From NCBI GenBank assembly GCA_007132395.1, contig SLOR01000278.1:1-6291 (forward strand): a DNA stretch of 6,291 nt. The letters run 5' to 3'. A program made the translations under genes and the position numbers. Of this stretch, positions 1-6,230 are shown piece by piece. Source of the stretch: Bacteroidales bacterium. Lineage in GTDB: Bacteria > Bacteroidota > Bacteroidia > Bacteroidales > UBA7960. Positions within the stretch are counted from its first letter, which is position 1, and every line of letters begins with the position of its first letter. Below the pieces are notes generated by a model. It did not search any database. It had not been told where the DNA came from and saw nothing but the letters and a program-made list of their open reading frames with translations.

Positions 1-40
1 CGATAGTTTTCGTATTATATTTGCTACGAAAACTATCGTA
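1..40 (+). promoter_or_regulatory. Paired operator boxes for the BlaI-type repressor
   Basis: Bases 1-14 and 25-38 are a perfect 14-bp inverted repeat with a 10-base spacer. Each arm is itself a dyad. The right box (25-40) reads TACGA-AAACTA-TCGTA. The left box reads CGA-TAGTTT-TCGTA (1-14) and would be its exact mirror image if the two bases before the window are TA. Box centres are about 26 bp apart. A TAC...GTA dyad resembles the TACA/TGTA operators known for BlaI/MecI repressors. The boxes sit directly before a BlaI-family gene and flank its -7 element, so autorepression is the natural reading. The dyads are seen; binding is inferred. Confidence 0.8.
16..23 (+). promoter_or_regulatory. 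-7 promoter box of the repressor/peptidase operon
   Basis: TATATTTG matches the Bacteroidota -7 consensus TAnnTTTG exactly. It lies in the spacer between the two operator boxes. Transcription would start near base 30, inside the right-hand box, leaving a leader of only about 13 bases before the ATG at 43. The matching -33 element would fall at or beyond the left edge of the window, so it cannot be checked here. A repressor on either box would block polymerase. Confidence 0.7.
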
Positions 41-42
41 CT

Positions 43-432
43 ATGTATACAAAAAAGAAATTTAACCCCACCGAGAGTGAACTGGAGATTCTTCAGATAC
101 TCTGGAGCAAAGGCCAGGCAACAGTAAGAGAGGTACACGAAGTGCTTGAGCATACCAAAGATACCGGCTATACCACTACCCTGAAAACCATGCAAATAAT
201 GACAGAAAAAGGCATGCTGGAGAGGGATATCAGTTCACGAATTCACATTTACAAGCCCCTGGTAAGCCAGGAAAAAACCCAGCAACATTTTCTAGACAAA
301 ATGATGGGAGGAATTTTCAAAGGCTCGGCCAGCAGGTTGGTAATTGGCGCCCTTGACCATACCGAAGTATCGGAAAAGGAACTCAGGGAAATCAAGGAAT
401 ATCTCAGTCAATTTGAAAACAGGAAGTCATGA
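43..432 (+). CDS. BlaI/MecI/CopY-family transcriptional repressor
   Basis: A 129-residue protein, the usual length for BlaI/MecI repressors, which act as dimers on operator dyads and are inactivated by cleavage by a partner M56 peptidase. Residues 9-72 form the winged helix: the opening pattern PTESELEILQILW, then TVREVHEVL, then the recognition helix GYTTTLKTMQIMTEKGML (42-59) and a wing ending in IYKP. Residues 75-129 would be the helical dimerisation arm. The segment FKGSASRLVIGAL (92-104) lines up by eye with the cleavage region of staphylococcal BlaI/MecI, placing a possible cut near G102-A103. ATG 43 is the first start after the operator and has no clear Shine-Dalgarno sequence. The stop overlaps the next gene's start (ATGA, 429-432), so the two are probably translationally coupled. 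Family assignment is firm. Control of beta-lactam resistance is not supported, so no gene symbol is given. Confidence 0.93.
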   Translation: MYTKKKFNPTESELEILQILWSKGQATVREVHEVLEHTKDTGYTTTLKTMQIMTEKGMLERDISSRIHIYKPLVSQEKTQQHFLDKMMGGIFKGSASRLVIGALDHTEVSEKELREIKEYLSQFENRKS

Positions 433-2204
433 GCATAATTGAAAATCTTCAAGGCCCGTTTATCAGTGCCCTGTCGTGGAGCATCATACATTCTCTCTGG
501 CAGGTAGCCATCATTGCCCTTGTATGGAGGGTGCTATTGTATTTCACCCGCAATGCTCAGGCGCGGTTCCGCTATCACCTGTCTATGGCTGCTTTTCTGG
601 CAGTGCCATTATTTTTCCTGCTTACATTTTTCAAACAATATGCAGCCTATAGTCAGGCGCAGCCCATTGCCTTCCTGGAATTTGAAACCAGTCAATGGGT
701 GAATATGCAGGCGGCAGCAGCATGGTATCTTATTCCCAAAGACAATCCCGGGGTACTGCAATTTTTCGAAAATTATACCCGAGAAGTTTTCGCATTCTAC
801 ATCCTTGGCCTGCTATTTACTTCTGCTTATTACAGCCTGGCCTTCCGTAAAAATTTCCTGTTGAAAAAACGCCATCTGGCCCCCTGCCCGGAGGCATGGA
901 AACCGGTAATTGAAAAAACCGGCAATGCATTGAAATTCAAAAGCACTTCATTTGTATTTATATCCACAAAGGTAAGTGTACCGGTGGTGGTGGGATTTTT
1001 CAAACCCGTAGTATTATTTCCGGCAGCAGTGGCAGGCTCACTTACGCTTGAAGAGGTGGAAAACATACTGTTGCACGAATTTTACCATATAAAATGCCTC
1101 GACCATTACCTCAACCTGGGCCAGTCTATCCTTGAATTATTGTTCTTTTATCACCCACTGGTATGGTGGATATCTGCAGTAATACGCAGGGAGCGGGAAA
1201 GCCGCGTGGACGAGTGGGTTGTTTCCTATACCCGCAAAGCCTCAAGTTATGCACAAACTCTTGTAAGACTTGAGGAAAACCGGAAAGAGAACTGGCAAAA
1301 AGCACTTGCTGCCACTTCATCAAAAAGCACTCTTTTTATTCGAATCAAAAATATAATGCACATGAAAACAAGAAACATCAAACCAGGACAAAAACTGGCT
1401 GCCTTACTGGTAGCAGCTCTATCGGTAATTTCACTGGCATGGCTCAGCCCATCGCACAAGTACACCATCCATAATAATTACGAAGAATTGCCACTGCAGG
1501 CCGACTGGGTGGAGACACCTGCCTACACTGACCAGGCTCCGGAACGACAGGAGCCCGCCCAAAGCCAATCAGAACCCCGCAGGATAGTTCTTGAAAACGG
1601 CAAAGCTGTAGATTGGGAACAACTAAGCGAGCAGGACAAGGAGGAGGTTAAAAAAGCCATCCATGAAGCCCGCATTGCCATACAGCAGGCCAATGAAGAA
1701 GTGTTTGCCATGCTCCATTCCGAAGAATTCCGCCAACAGATGCAAGGTGTAAATCAGGAAATCCGGCAAGCCATGGCTGAAATTGACAAAGAGGTGTTTT
1801 CAGCTATAAACTCAGAAGAATTCCGCCGTGATATGCAAAAGGCCCGCGAAGAAATCAAGAAAGCCATGACGGAAATAAACAGCGAGGAGTTTCAGGAGGA
1901 AATGAGAAAAGCCCGGGAGGAAATCCGGGAGGCCATGGAGAAAATTAACAGTGAAGAATTCAGGCAGGAGATGAATAATGCCGGGGTAGAACTCAGGGAA
2001 GCCATGAAAGAAATCAACATGATGCTGGAAGGAGAAGAGTTCCAGCAGCAGATGCAGCAAATGTCGGTACAATTGCAGGAGATGTTTAACAATTTGAATG
2101 AAATCCCCTGGGAAGACTTTGGCAATCAGATGCAAAAACTTTTTGAAGAAATGGGGAAATCTTATGAGTACCCAGATCCGCAAAGCCCTGCAGAAGAAAA
2201 ATAG
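429..2204 (+). CDS. BlaR1-like M56 membrane metallopeptidase with repeat-built helical C-terminus
   Basis: A 591-residue partner of the upstream repressor. Hydrophobic segments lie near residues 17-38, 49-68, 119-138 and 323-340, the BlaR1/MecR1 plan of three helices, a cytosolic zinc protease domain, then a fourth helix. The protease motif is HEFYH (216-220); E257 in RRERESRVDEW (253-263) is the likely third zinc ligand. V260 replaces the cysteine common in the family's ExxCD motif. In BlaR1 the part after helix four is a penicillin-binding sensor. Here residues 341-591 show no SxxK-type sensor motifs: a Pro/Gln/Glu-rich linker (about 362-384) leads into a very charged helical region (about 395-580) with SEEF..M repeats. 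By topology this tail is periplasmic. It probably detects an envelope signal and cleaves the repressor; the signal is unknown. The start overlaps the repressor stop, with AGGA (420-424 region) just upstream. Confidence 0.88.
   Translation: MSIIENLQGPFISALSWSIIHSLWQVAIIALVWRVLLYFTRNAQARFRYHLSMAAFLAVPLFFLLTFFKQYAAYSQAQPIAFLEFETSQWVNMQAAAAWYLIPKDNPGVLQFFENYTREVFAFYILGLLFTSAYYSLAFRKNFLLKKRHLAPCPEAWKPVIEKTGNALKFKSTSFVFISTKVSVPVVVGFFKPVVLFPAAVAGSLTLEEVENILLHEFYHIKCLDHYLNLGQSILELLFFYHPLVWWISAVIRRERESRVDEWVVSYTRKASSYAQTLVRLEENRKENWQKALAATSSKSTLFIRIKNIMHMKTRNIKPGQKLAALLVAALSVISLAWLSPSHKYTIHNNYEELPLQADWVETPAYTDQAPERQEPAQSQSEPRRIVLENGKAVDWEQLSEQDKEEVKKAIHEARIAIQQANEEVFAMLHSEEFRQQMQGVNQEIRQAMAEIDKEVFSAINSEEFRRDMQKAREEIKKAMTEINSEEFQEEMRKAREEIREAMEKINSEEFRQEMNNAGVELREAMKEINMMLEGEEFQQQMQQMSVQLQEMFNNLNEIPWEDFGNQMQKLFEEMGKSYEYPDPQSPAEEK
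1716..2165 (+). repeat. Tandem repeats coding for the helical tail of the M56 peptidase
   Basis: The tail of the peptidase is built from degenerate units of the form (N/H)SEEFRxxMxxAxEEIRxAMxEI. Units start at residues 430, 461, 484 and 507, with weaker copies around EGEEF (534-538) and WEDF (561-564). Spacing between the conserved Phe residues 434, 465, 488, 511, 538 and 564 is 31, 23, 23, 27 and 26. The 31-residue unit carries an extra eight residues, DKEVFSAI, also echoed before the first unit as NEEVFAML. The best-matched 69-bp units are 1809-1877, 1878-1946 and 1947-2015. This looks like growth by unit duplication with later insertion or loss. Confidence 0.85.
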
Positions 2205-2235
2205 CTGCGGTAAAAAAAAATAAAATCATGGCTAG

Positions 2236-2285
2236 GAGCCTGCAAAGTTTTGAAAAATCCTTTACTTTGCAGGCTCTTCATTTTT
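2236..2285 (+). terminator. Terminator after the M56 peptidase gene
   Basis: A perfect 13-bp stem, GAGCCTGCAAAGT (2236-2248) with ACTTTGCAGGCTC (2264-2276), has a 15-base loop and is followed by a T-rich tail TTCATTTTT (2277-2285). It starts 31 bases after the peptidase stop and ends 20 bases before the symporter start. It separates the regulatory operon from the symporter, though some read-through is possible because the T tract is interrupted. Confidence 0.8.
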
Positions 2286-2305
2286 AAAACAAAAATATAA
2301 TTACT

Positions 2306-3805
2306 ATGATTTTTCTTTGGGTTGTGATTGGTTATCTGGTTGTTTTAATGTCGATTTCCATCTGGAAAAGCTTTATGATAAAGAGCCAGGAAGATTTCAT
2401 GGTTGCCGGCCGTAAAGTATCAACGGCAAGGCTTGTGGGTACATTGCTCTGTACCTGGATGGGCTCAGGCAGTTTGCTGGCAGGTGCCGGGCTGGCTGCC
2501 AACGTGGGCTTTTCGGCTTTGTGGATGGCCGCCGGTGCATGGGTAGGGATTATCCTGGTATTTTTCCTGGCAGGTAAGGTAAGGCGCATTGCCGAATTTA
2601 CCGTACCTGATATCCTTGAGCTTAGATATAACAAATGGGCCCGTATACTGGGCACCATGGTAATAGTAATTGCCTATACCACCATCGTGGGATATCAGTT
2701 TCGCGCGGGTGGTTTCGTGCTGGATTTGGTGGCTGGTGTGCCTGAGTGGCAGGGTGTTTTGCTTACGGCAGCTTTTATCGTGGTTTTTACTGCTTTTGCC
2801 GGAATGATGTCTATCGTTTCTGTCGATATCATTAACGGGGCCGTTATCAGCCTTGCGGTAATCATTGCTGTACCCATTGTATTTTTCAGCATCGGTGGCA
2901 CTGAGCATGTTACCGCCACACTGGATCCTTCGCATTTCCAGGTTTTTGGCGATAACAGTTTTTTCTGGGCTATGGGTATTTTCCTTCCCACCTTCTTCCT
3001 TCTGATGGGAGAATCCAACATGTACCAGAAGTTTTTCTCTGCTAAAAGCGAGAAAGCGGCCAAGTCGGCCGTAGTATGGTGGGTTGTAGGCACAATCATC
3101 GTGGAAACAGCCCTTGCCAGCCTGGCTATTTTTGCCTTCAGTCATTTTAATGCCCTCCCGGCGCTGTCCGAATTTTTCCTTTCCAGTGGTGATTCTGAGC
3201 GTATCATCCTGCACACGGCACGCTACAGTACGGAGGTAGGTATGCCGGTATGGACAGGCTTACTGTTATTATGTGCTTCGGTGGCCATCATCACATCAAC
3301 GGGAAACAGCTTCCTGCTCACTCCCTCAACCAATCTTACCCGCGATATTTACCAGCGGTTTATTAACCCCGAGGCAGCCGGGAAGAAGATTATTTTCATG
3401 CAACGCATAATGGTGGTTTTGCTGGGATTGCTGGCTTACATGCTGCTTACTCAGTTTTCAACCATTCTTGCCATGGCACTTACTGCCTACACCATGGTAG
3501 GTGCAGGGCTCACTCCTGCCCTGCTGGCTGCCTTCCTGTGGAAACGGGTTACGGTATATGGGGGGGTGGCATCTATTGCCACCGGAATGGGCATTACCCT
3601 CATCATCACCATTGTAAATTCTGTTATGACAGCCCATTGGGGCACTCAATTGCTGAGTGAGCAATATATTATTTTACCGGCAGCTTCGGCATCTATCCTG
3701 GTTTTAATTATTGTATCCCTGCTTACCCCCCACGACCCCGAAACCAAATGGGGCCGCTTTTATACCAAAGATGCTTCTCTGGGTAAGGCCATTGAATCTC
3801 ATTAA
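2306..3805 (+). CDS. Sodium:solute symporter family (SSS) transporter, substrate unknown
   Basis: A 499-residue inner-membrane protein with about 13 hydrophobic segments, typical length and topology for the SSS family (TC 2.A.21), which drives solute uptake with the sodium gradient. Family marks include SQEDFMVAGR after the first helix (27-36), YQFRAGG (130-136), GESNMYQKFFSAKSEKAAKSA (235-255), TSTGNSFLLTPSTNLTRDIY (330-349) and GAGLTPALLAAFLWKR (399-414). By eye S331-T332 falls at the place of the sodium-ligand Ser-Thr pair of PutP. Substrates in this family range from proline and sugars to pantothenate, urea and carboxylates, and nothing here decides among them. It is a single gene between two terminators, convergent with arcCB. 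ATG 2306 follows an A/T-rich leader with no Shine-Dalgarno sequence, as is usual in Bacteroidota. I found no exact TAnnTTTG box; TACTTTG (2263-2269), inside the upstream hairpin, is one base short. Confidence 0.9.
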   Translation: MIFLWVVIGYLVVLMSISIWKSFMIKSQEDFMVAGRKVSTARLVGTLLCTWMGSGSLLAGAGLAANVGFSALWMAAGAWVGIILVFFLAGKVRRIAEFTVPDILELRYNKWARILGTMVIVIAYTTIVGYQFRAGGFVLDLVAGVPEWQGVLLTAAFIVVFTAFAGMMSIVSVDIINGAVISLAVIIAVPIVFFSIGGTEHVTATLDPSHFQVFGDNSFFWAMGIFLPTFFLLMGESNMYQKFFSAKSEKAAKSAVVWWVVGTIIVETALASLAIFAFSHFNALPALSEFFLSSGDSERIILHTARYSTEVGMPVWTGLLLLCASVAIITSTGNSFLLTPSTNLTRDIYQRFINPEAAGKKIIFMQRIMVVLLGLLAYMLLTQFSTILAMALTAYTMVGAGLTPALLAAFLWKRVTVYGGVASIATGMGITLIITIVNSVMTAHWGTQLLSEQYIILPAASASILVLIIVSLLTPHDPETKWGRFYTKDASLGKAIESH

Positions 3806-3824
3806 TATTCTTAAAACACATCAC

Positions 3825-3865
3825 AAAAAAAGCCGCTGCATAATGAACTTGCAGCGGCTTTTTTT
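3825..3865. terminator. Bidirectional terminator between the symporter and arcB
   Basis: A perfect 16-bp inverted repeat: seven A plus GCCGCTGCA (3825-3840) and TGCAGCGGC plus seven T (3850-3865), with a 9-base loop. The G+C-rich core has a T run on either strand, so it can end transcription of the symporter (+) and of arcB (-). It lies 19 bases after the symporter stop and 20 bases from the arcB stop. Confidence 0.95.
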
Positions 3866-3885
3866 ATAAGACTATTTGGGAAGTA

Positions 3886-4887
3886 CTATGCTCCCAGGGT
3901 AGCTACCATTACGGCTTTAATGGTATGCAGGCGGTTTTCAGCCTGGTCAAATACCACGGAGTGCTCTGATTCAAATACATCTTCTACCACTTCCATTCCA
4001 TCCAAACCAAACTTCTGGAAAATATCTTCTCCAACAGTGGTTTCACGGTTGTGGAAAGCAGGCAGGCAGTGCAGGAACTTAACCTTGGGGTTGCCGGTTT
4101 TGCGGATTACATCCATATTTACCTGGTAAGGCTTCAGCAGTTTAATTCTATCTTCCCATACATTGGCGGGCTCGCCCATGGATACCCATACGTCGGTATA
4201 AAGGAAATCGCAGTCTTTTACCGCTTCTTCCACATTATCGGTGATGGTAATTTTGGCACCTGTTTCTTTGGCAATTTCGCGACACTGGGCAACCAGTTCT
4301 TCAGAGGGTTGCACCTCTTTAGGAGCAGCAGCACGGAAATCCATACCCATTTTTGCGGCACCTACCAGCAAGGAGTTACCCATGTTATTACGGGCATCAC
4401 CCAGGTAGCAGAATTTTACCTGATGCAGGGGCTTATCGCAGTGCTCCATCATAGTGAGGAAGTCAGCAAGAATCTGGGTGGGATGAAACTCGTTGGTAAG
4501 ACCATTCCATACGGGAACGCCGGCGTATTTTCCCAGCTCTTCCACGATGGGCTGCCCGAAACCGCGGTATTCAATACCATCGTACATACGTCCCAGTACA
4601 CGGGCAGTATCTTTCATGGATTCTTTCTTACCAATCTGGCTTCCGGTGGGTCCCAGGTAGGTAACTCTTGCTCCCTGATCGAAGGCAGCTACTTCAAAAG
4701 CACAACGTGTACGGGTGCTGTCCTTTTCAAAAATAAGAGCAATGTTTTTGCCTGCAAGCCTGGGCTGTTCATATCCGCCGTACTTGGCTTTTTTTAGATC
4801 AAGAGAAAGGTCAAGTAAAAACTTGATTTCCTTAGGGGTGAAGTCCAGCAACTTCAAAAAATTTCTGTTTCTGAGATTAAATGCCAT
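3886..4887 (-). CDS. arcB: Ornithine carbamoyltransferase, probably catabolic
   Basis: A cytosolic enzyme of 333 residues that interconverts ornithine plus carbamoyl phosphate and citrulline plus phosphate. Carbamoyl-phosphate binding residues are in STRTR (57-61) and HPTQ (135-138). The ornithine side shows DVWVSMGE (232-239) with the SMG loop, and HCLP (273-276) holds the catalytic cysteine. Length and segments such as DQGARVTYLGPTGSQIGKKES (70-90) fit the long ArgI/ArcB type. Bacteroidota biosynthesis is known to use a divergent acetyl- or succinylornithine carbamoyltransferase, and this gene follows arcC, so a catabolic role yielding carbamoyl phosphate for ATP is likely. It is probably the second gene of an arcC-arcB operon, with a 57-base gap. 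An AGGAG ribosome site supports ATG at 4887. Direction is inferred; a biosynthetic argF role cannot be excluded. Confidence 0.95.
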   Translation of the reverse strand: MAFNLRNRNFLKLLDFTPKEIKFLLDLSLDLKKAKYGGYEQPRLAGKNIALIFEKDSTRTRCAFEVAAFDQGARVTYLGPTGSQIGKKESMKDTARVLGRMYDGIEYRGFGQPIVEELGKYAGVPVWNGLTNEFHPTQILADFLTMMEHCDKPLHQVKFCYLGDARNNMGNSLLVGAAKMGMDFRAAAPKEVQPSEELVAQCREIAKETGAKITITDNVEEAVKDCDFLYTDVWVSMGEPANVWEDRIKLLKPYQVNMDVIRKTGNPKVKFLHCLPAFHNRETTVGEDIFQKFGLDGMEVVEDVFESEHSVVFDQAENRLHTIKAVMVATLGA

Positions 4888-4896
4888 AGTTTGATT

Positions 4897-4902
4897 CTCC
4901 TG
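4897..4902 (-). promoter_or_regulatory. Shine-Dalgarno site of arcB
   Basis: On the minus strand CAGGAG lies 9 bases before the arcB ATG. It is a strong match to the anti-Shine-Dalgarno sequence, while the arcC and symporter starts have only A/T-rich leaders. It supports the chosen start and separate initiation on the downstream cistron. Confidence 0.7.
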
Positions 4903-4944
4903 TATTTAAATGATTATAACTGGGTGATTGAATAATACTTATTT

Positions 4945-5886
4945 CTACGCATGAATGATGGTACCGGCTTTATCGTTTTCCAGTTGTGCAGCCTCGGTAA
5001 TAATGGCTTCCTTGCCGCCATTTTCAACGAACTCCATGCAGGCTCTAACCTTAGGAGCCATACTTCCTTCTGTAAACTGCCCATCATCAAGGTGCTTCCT
5101 TATTTCAGGAATGGAGATTCTTTCCAGTTTCTGCTCACCGGGCTTATGGAAGTTGATGTACACATTGGGTACATCGGTAAGGATGCAAAACTCATCGGCT
5201 TTAATCTTGGCAGCCAGCAGTGAGGAGGCAAGGTCTTTGTCTATTACCGCGTCAATACCTACCAATTTTCCTTTGTCATCAATATAAGCAGGAATACCGC
5301 CACCGCCAACGGTAATTACAATATTTCCTTCGCGGGCCAACTTCTCCACTACTTCCCAGTTGGGAATAATGAATGGACGTGGGGAGGCCACTACTCTTCT
5401 CCAGCCTCTTTTACGGGGGTCTTCATGAAAAATCCATTTCTTTTCTTGGGCCAGCTTATCGGCTTCCTCTTTGGTATAAAAAGGGCCAACAGGCTTGGTG
5501 GGATTTTGGAAAGCGGGGTCATTTTTGTCAACCACCACCTGGGTTACCAGGGTAACGATATTGCGCTCAATGCCATGTTCTTTGAGCACATTACGCAGTT
5601 GCTGCTCAATCATAAATCCGATGGAGCCTTGCGTTTCTGCAACACAAAAATCAATGGGTTGTGTAGGAAGGCCGTAGATTTTATGCCCGGCTTCGTGCTG
5701 CAGCAGCACATTACCTACCTGCGGGCCATTGCCGTGGCCGATTACGAGATCGTATCCTTTTTTAATTAATCCAACCAGGTGCTGGCAGGTGTCATAAACA
5801 TTTTGTTCCTGCTCTTCAATAGTACCTACCTGGTCGCCTCTGAGCAATGCATTTCCTCCGAAAGCAATTACAGATAATTTTTTCAT
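4945..5886 (-). CDS. arcC: Carbamate kinase
   Basis: A cytosolic 313-residue kinase of the amino-acid-kinase fold. It transfers phosphate from carbamoyl phosphate to ADP, giving ATP and carbamate, which breaks down to CO2 and NH3. Family motifs in order are FGGNALL (9-15), GHGNGPQVGN (50-59), VVASPRP (165-171), TVGGGGIPA (192-200), AVIDKDLAS (213-221), TDVPNVYINF (237-246) and GSMAPKV (274-280). Length matches the family (about 310). It is the promoter-proximal gene of the pair and supplies the ATP-forming step after ArcB. The ATG at 5886 follows an A-rich stretch without a Shine-Dalgarno sequence, as usual in Bacteroidota. Arginine deiminase (arcA) is absent on both sides within the window, so the feeding step must be encoded elsewhere or the substrate is citrulline. 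The call is secure. Confidence 0.96.
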   Translation of the reverse strand: MKKLSVIAFGGNALLRGDQVGTIEEQEQNVYDTCQHLVGLIKKGYDLVIGHGNGPQVGNVLLQHEAGHKIYGLPTQPIDFCVAETQGSIGFMIEQQLRNVLKEHGIERNIVTLVTQVVVDKNDPAFQNPTKPVGPFYTKEEADKLAQEKKWIFHEDPRKRGWRRVVASPRPFIIPNWEVVEKLAREGNIVITVGGGGIPAYIDDKGKLVGIDAVIDKDLASSLLAAKIKADEFCILTDVPNVYINFHKPGEQKLERISIPEIRKHLDDGQFTEGSMAPKVRACMEFVENGGKEAIITEAAQLENDKAGTIIHA

Positions 5887-5915
5887 TCTTTTTTTGTTTT
5901 AATAAGTTTTGATTT

Positions 5916-5951
5916 GCAAAATAAAAAATGCGATGGCAAAATTCTATTTTG
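5916..5951 (-). promoter_or_regulatory. Repeated GCAAAAT motifs before arcC
   Basis: GCAAAAT occurs at 5916-5922 and 5936-5942, exactly 20 bp apart, or about two helical turns. The second copy is the left half of a dyad CAAAAT-TCT-ATTTTG (5937-5951). The motifs lie 30-65 bases before the arcC start on the minus strand, where an operator or promoter is expected. Minus-strand TTATTTTG (5924-5917) differs from TAnnTTTG at one conserved base. The repeats are seen; a regulatory role is a guess in A/T-rich DNA. Confidence 0.3.
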
Positions 5952-5995
5952 TCGAACTTGTATGATTTATTAAGAAAACTGTGTTGGGATTGTTT

Positions 5996-6052
5996 TTCAG
6001 GTTAAACGCCTGAAGTTACAGGGCCTGCAGGCCCTTGTCAGGAATATCTGAC
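5996..6052. repeat. Cluster of nested inverted repeats
   Basis: Four overlapping dyads are packed into 57 bases: TTCAGG (5996-6001) with CCTGAA (6009-6014); a perfect 16-bp palindrome AGGGCCTGCAGGCCCT (6020-6035); CCTGA (6009-6013) with TCAGG (6038-6042) enclosing that palindrome; and GTCAG (6037-6041) with CTGAC (6048-6052). Some pairings exclude one another because they share bases. No T run follows on either strand, so it is not a plain terminator. It may be a REP-like intergenic repeat or part of a structured arcC leader. Confidence 0.6.
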
Positions 6053-6135
6053 GGGAACAATATAAAGCAAACCGGATAACCTTTTTTAAGGCTCATAAAT
6101 CGCTTTTTTTCTTCTGAATGGATAGATGAACGATG

Positions 6136-6163
6136 CAAAACTAAAAATATTTATTGAAACAAA
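6136..6163 (-). promoter_or_regulatory. Possible arcCB promoter
   Basis: On the minus strand TAGTTTTG (6143-6136) matches the Bacteroidota -7 consensus TAnnTTTG exactly. A TTTG (6163-6160) lies 16 bases upstream, slightly closer than the usual -33 spacing. Transcription would start near 6130, giving arcC a leader of about 240 bases that includes the nested inverted repeats. It is the only exact minus-strand -7 match I found in this region, but the motif is short. Confidence 0.35.
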
Positions 6164-6230
6164 AGGAGGAAAAACAGCTTTATCAGAAAATAATTCATTG
6201 CTAAATATTTCTCTTTCATAATCTCTATTT

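Noticed and set aside
1812..2183. 123-codon antisense frame with repeated HGF/DFL-type segments
   Set aside because: Its apparent repeats are the reverse complement of the SEEF-type repeats of the M56 peptidase.
429..2204. True beta-lactam sensor BlaR1
   Set aside because: The protease half fits, but no penicillin-binding sensor domain follows the fourth membrane helix and no beta-lactamase gene is nearby.
2465..3214. 249-codon open frame antisense to the symporter
   Set aside because: Low-complexity, His/Lys/Asn-rich translation without domains; the opposite strand encodes a clear SSS transporter.
4051..4797. 248-codon open frame antisense to arcB
   Set aside because: It is a shadow of the ornithine carbamoyltransferase gene, with no family motifs of its own.
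3886..4887. Biosynthetic acetyl- or succinylornithine carbamoyltransferase
   Set aside because: The protein has the classic SMG ornithine loop, HCLP and long ArgI/ArcB-type segments, and is paired with carbamate kinase.
6165..6169. GGAGG on the + strand as a ribosome site
   Set aside because: No start codon with a meaningful open frame follows at a suitable distance.
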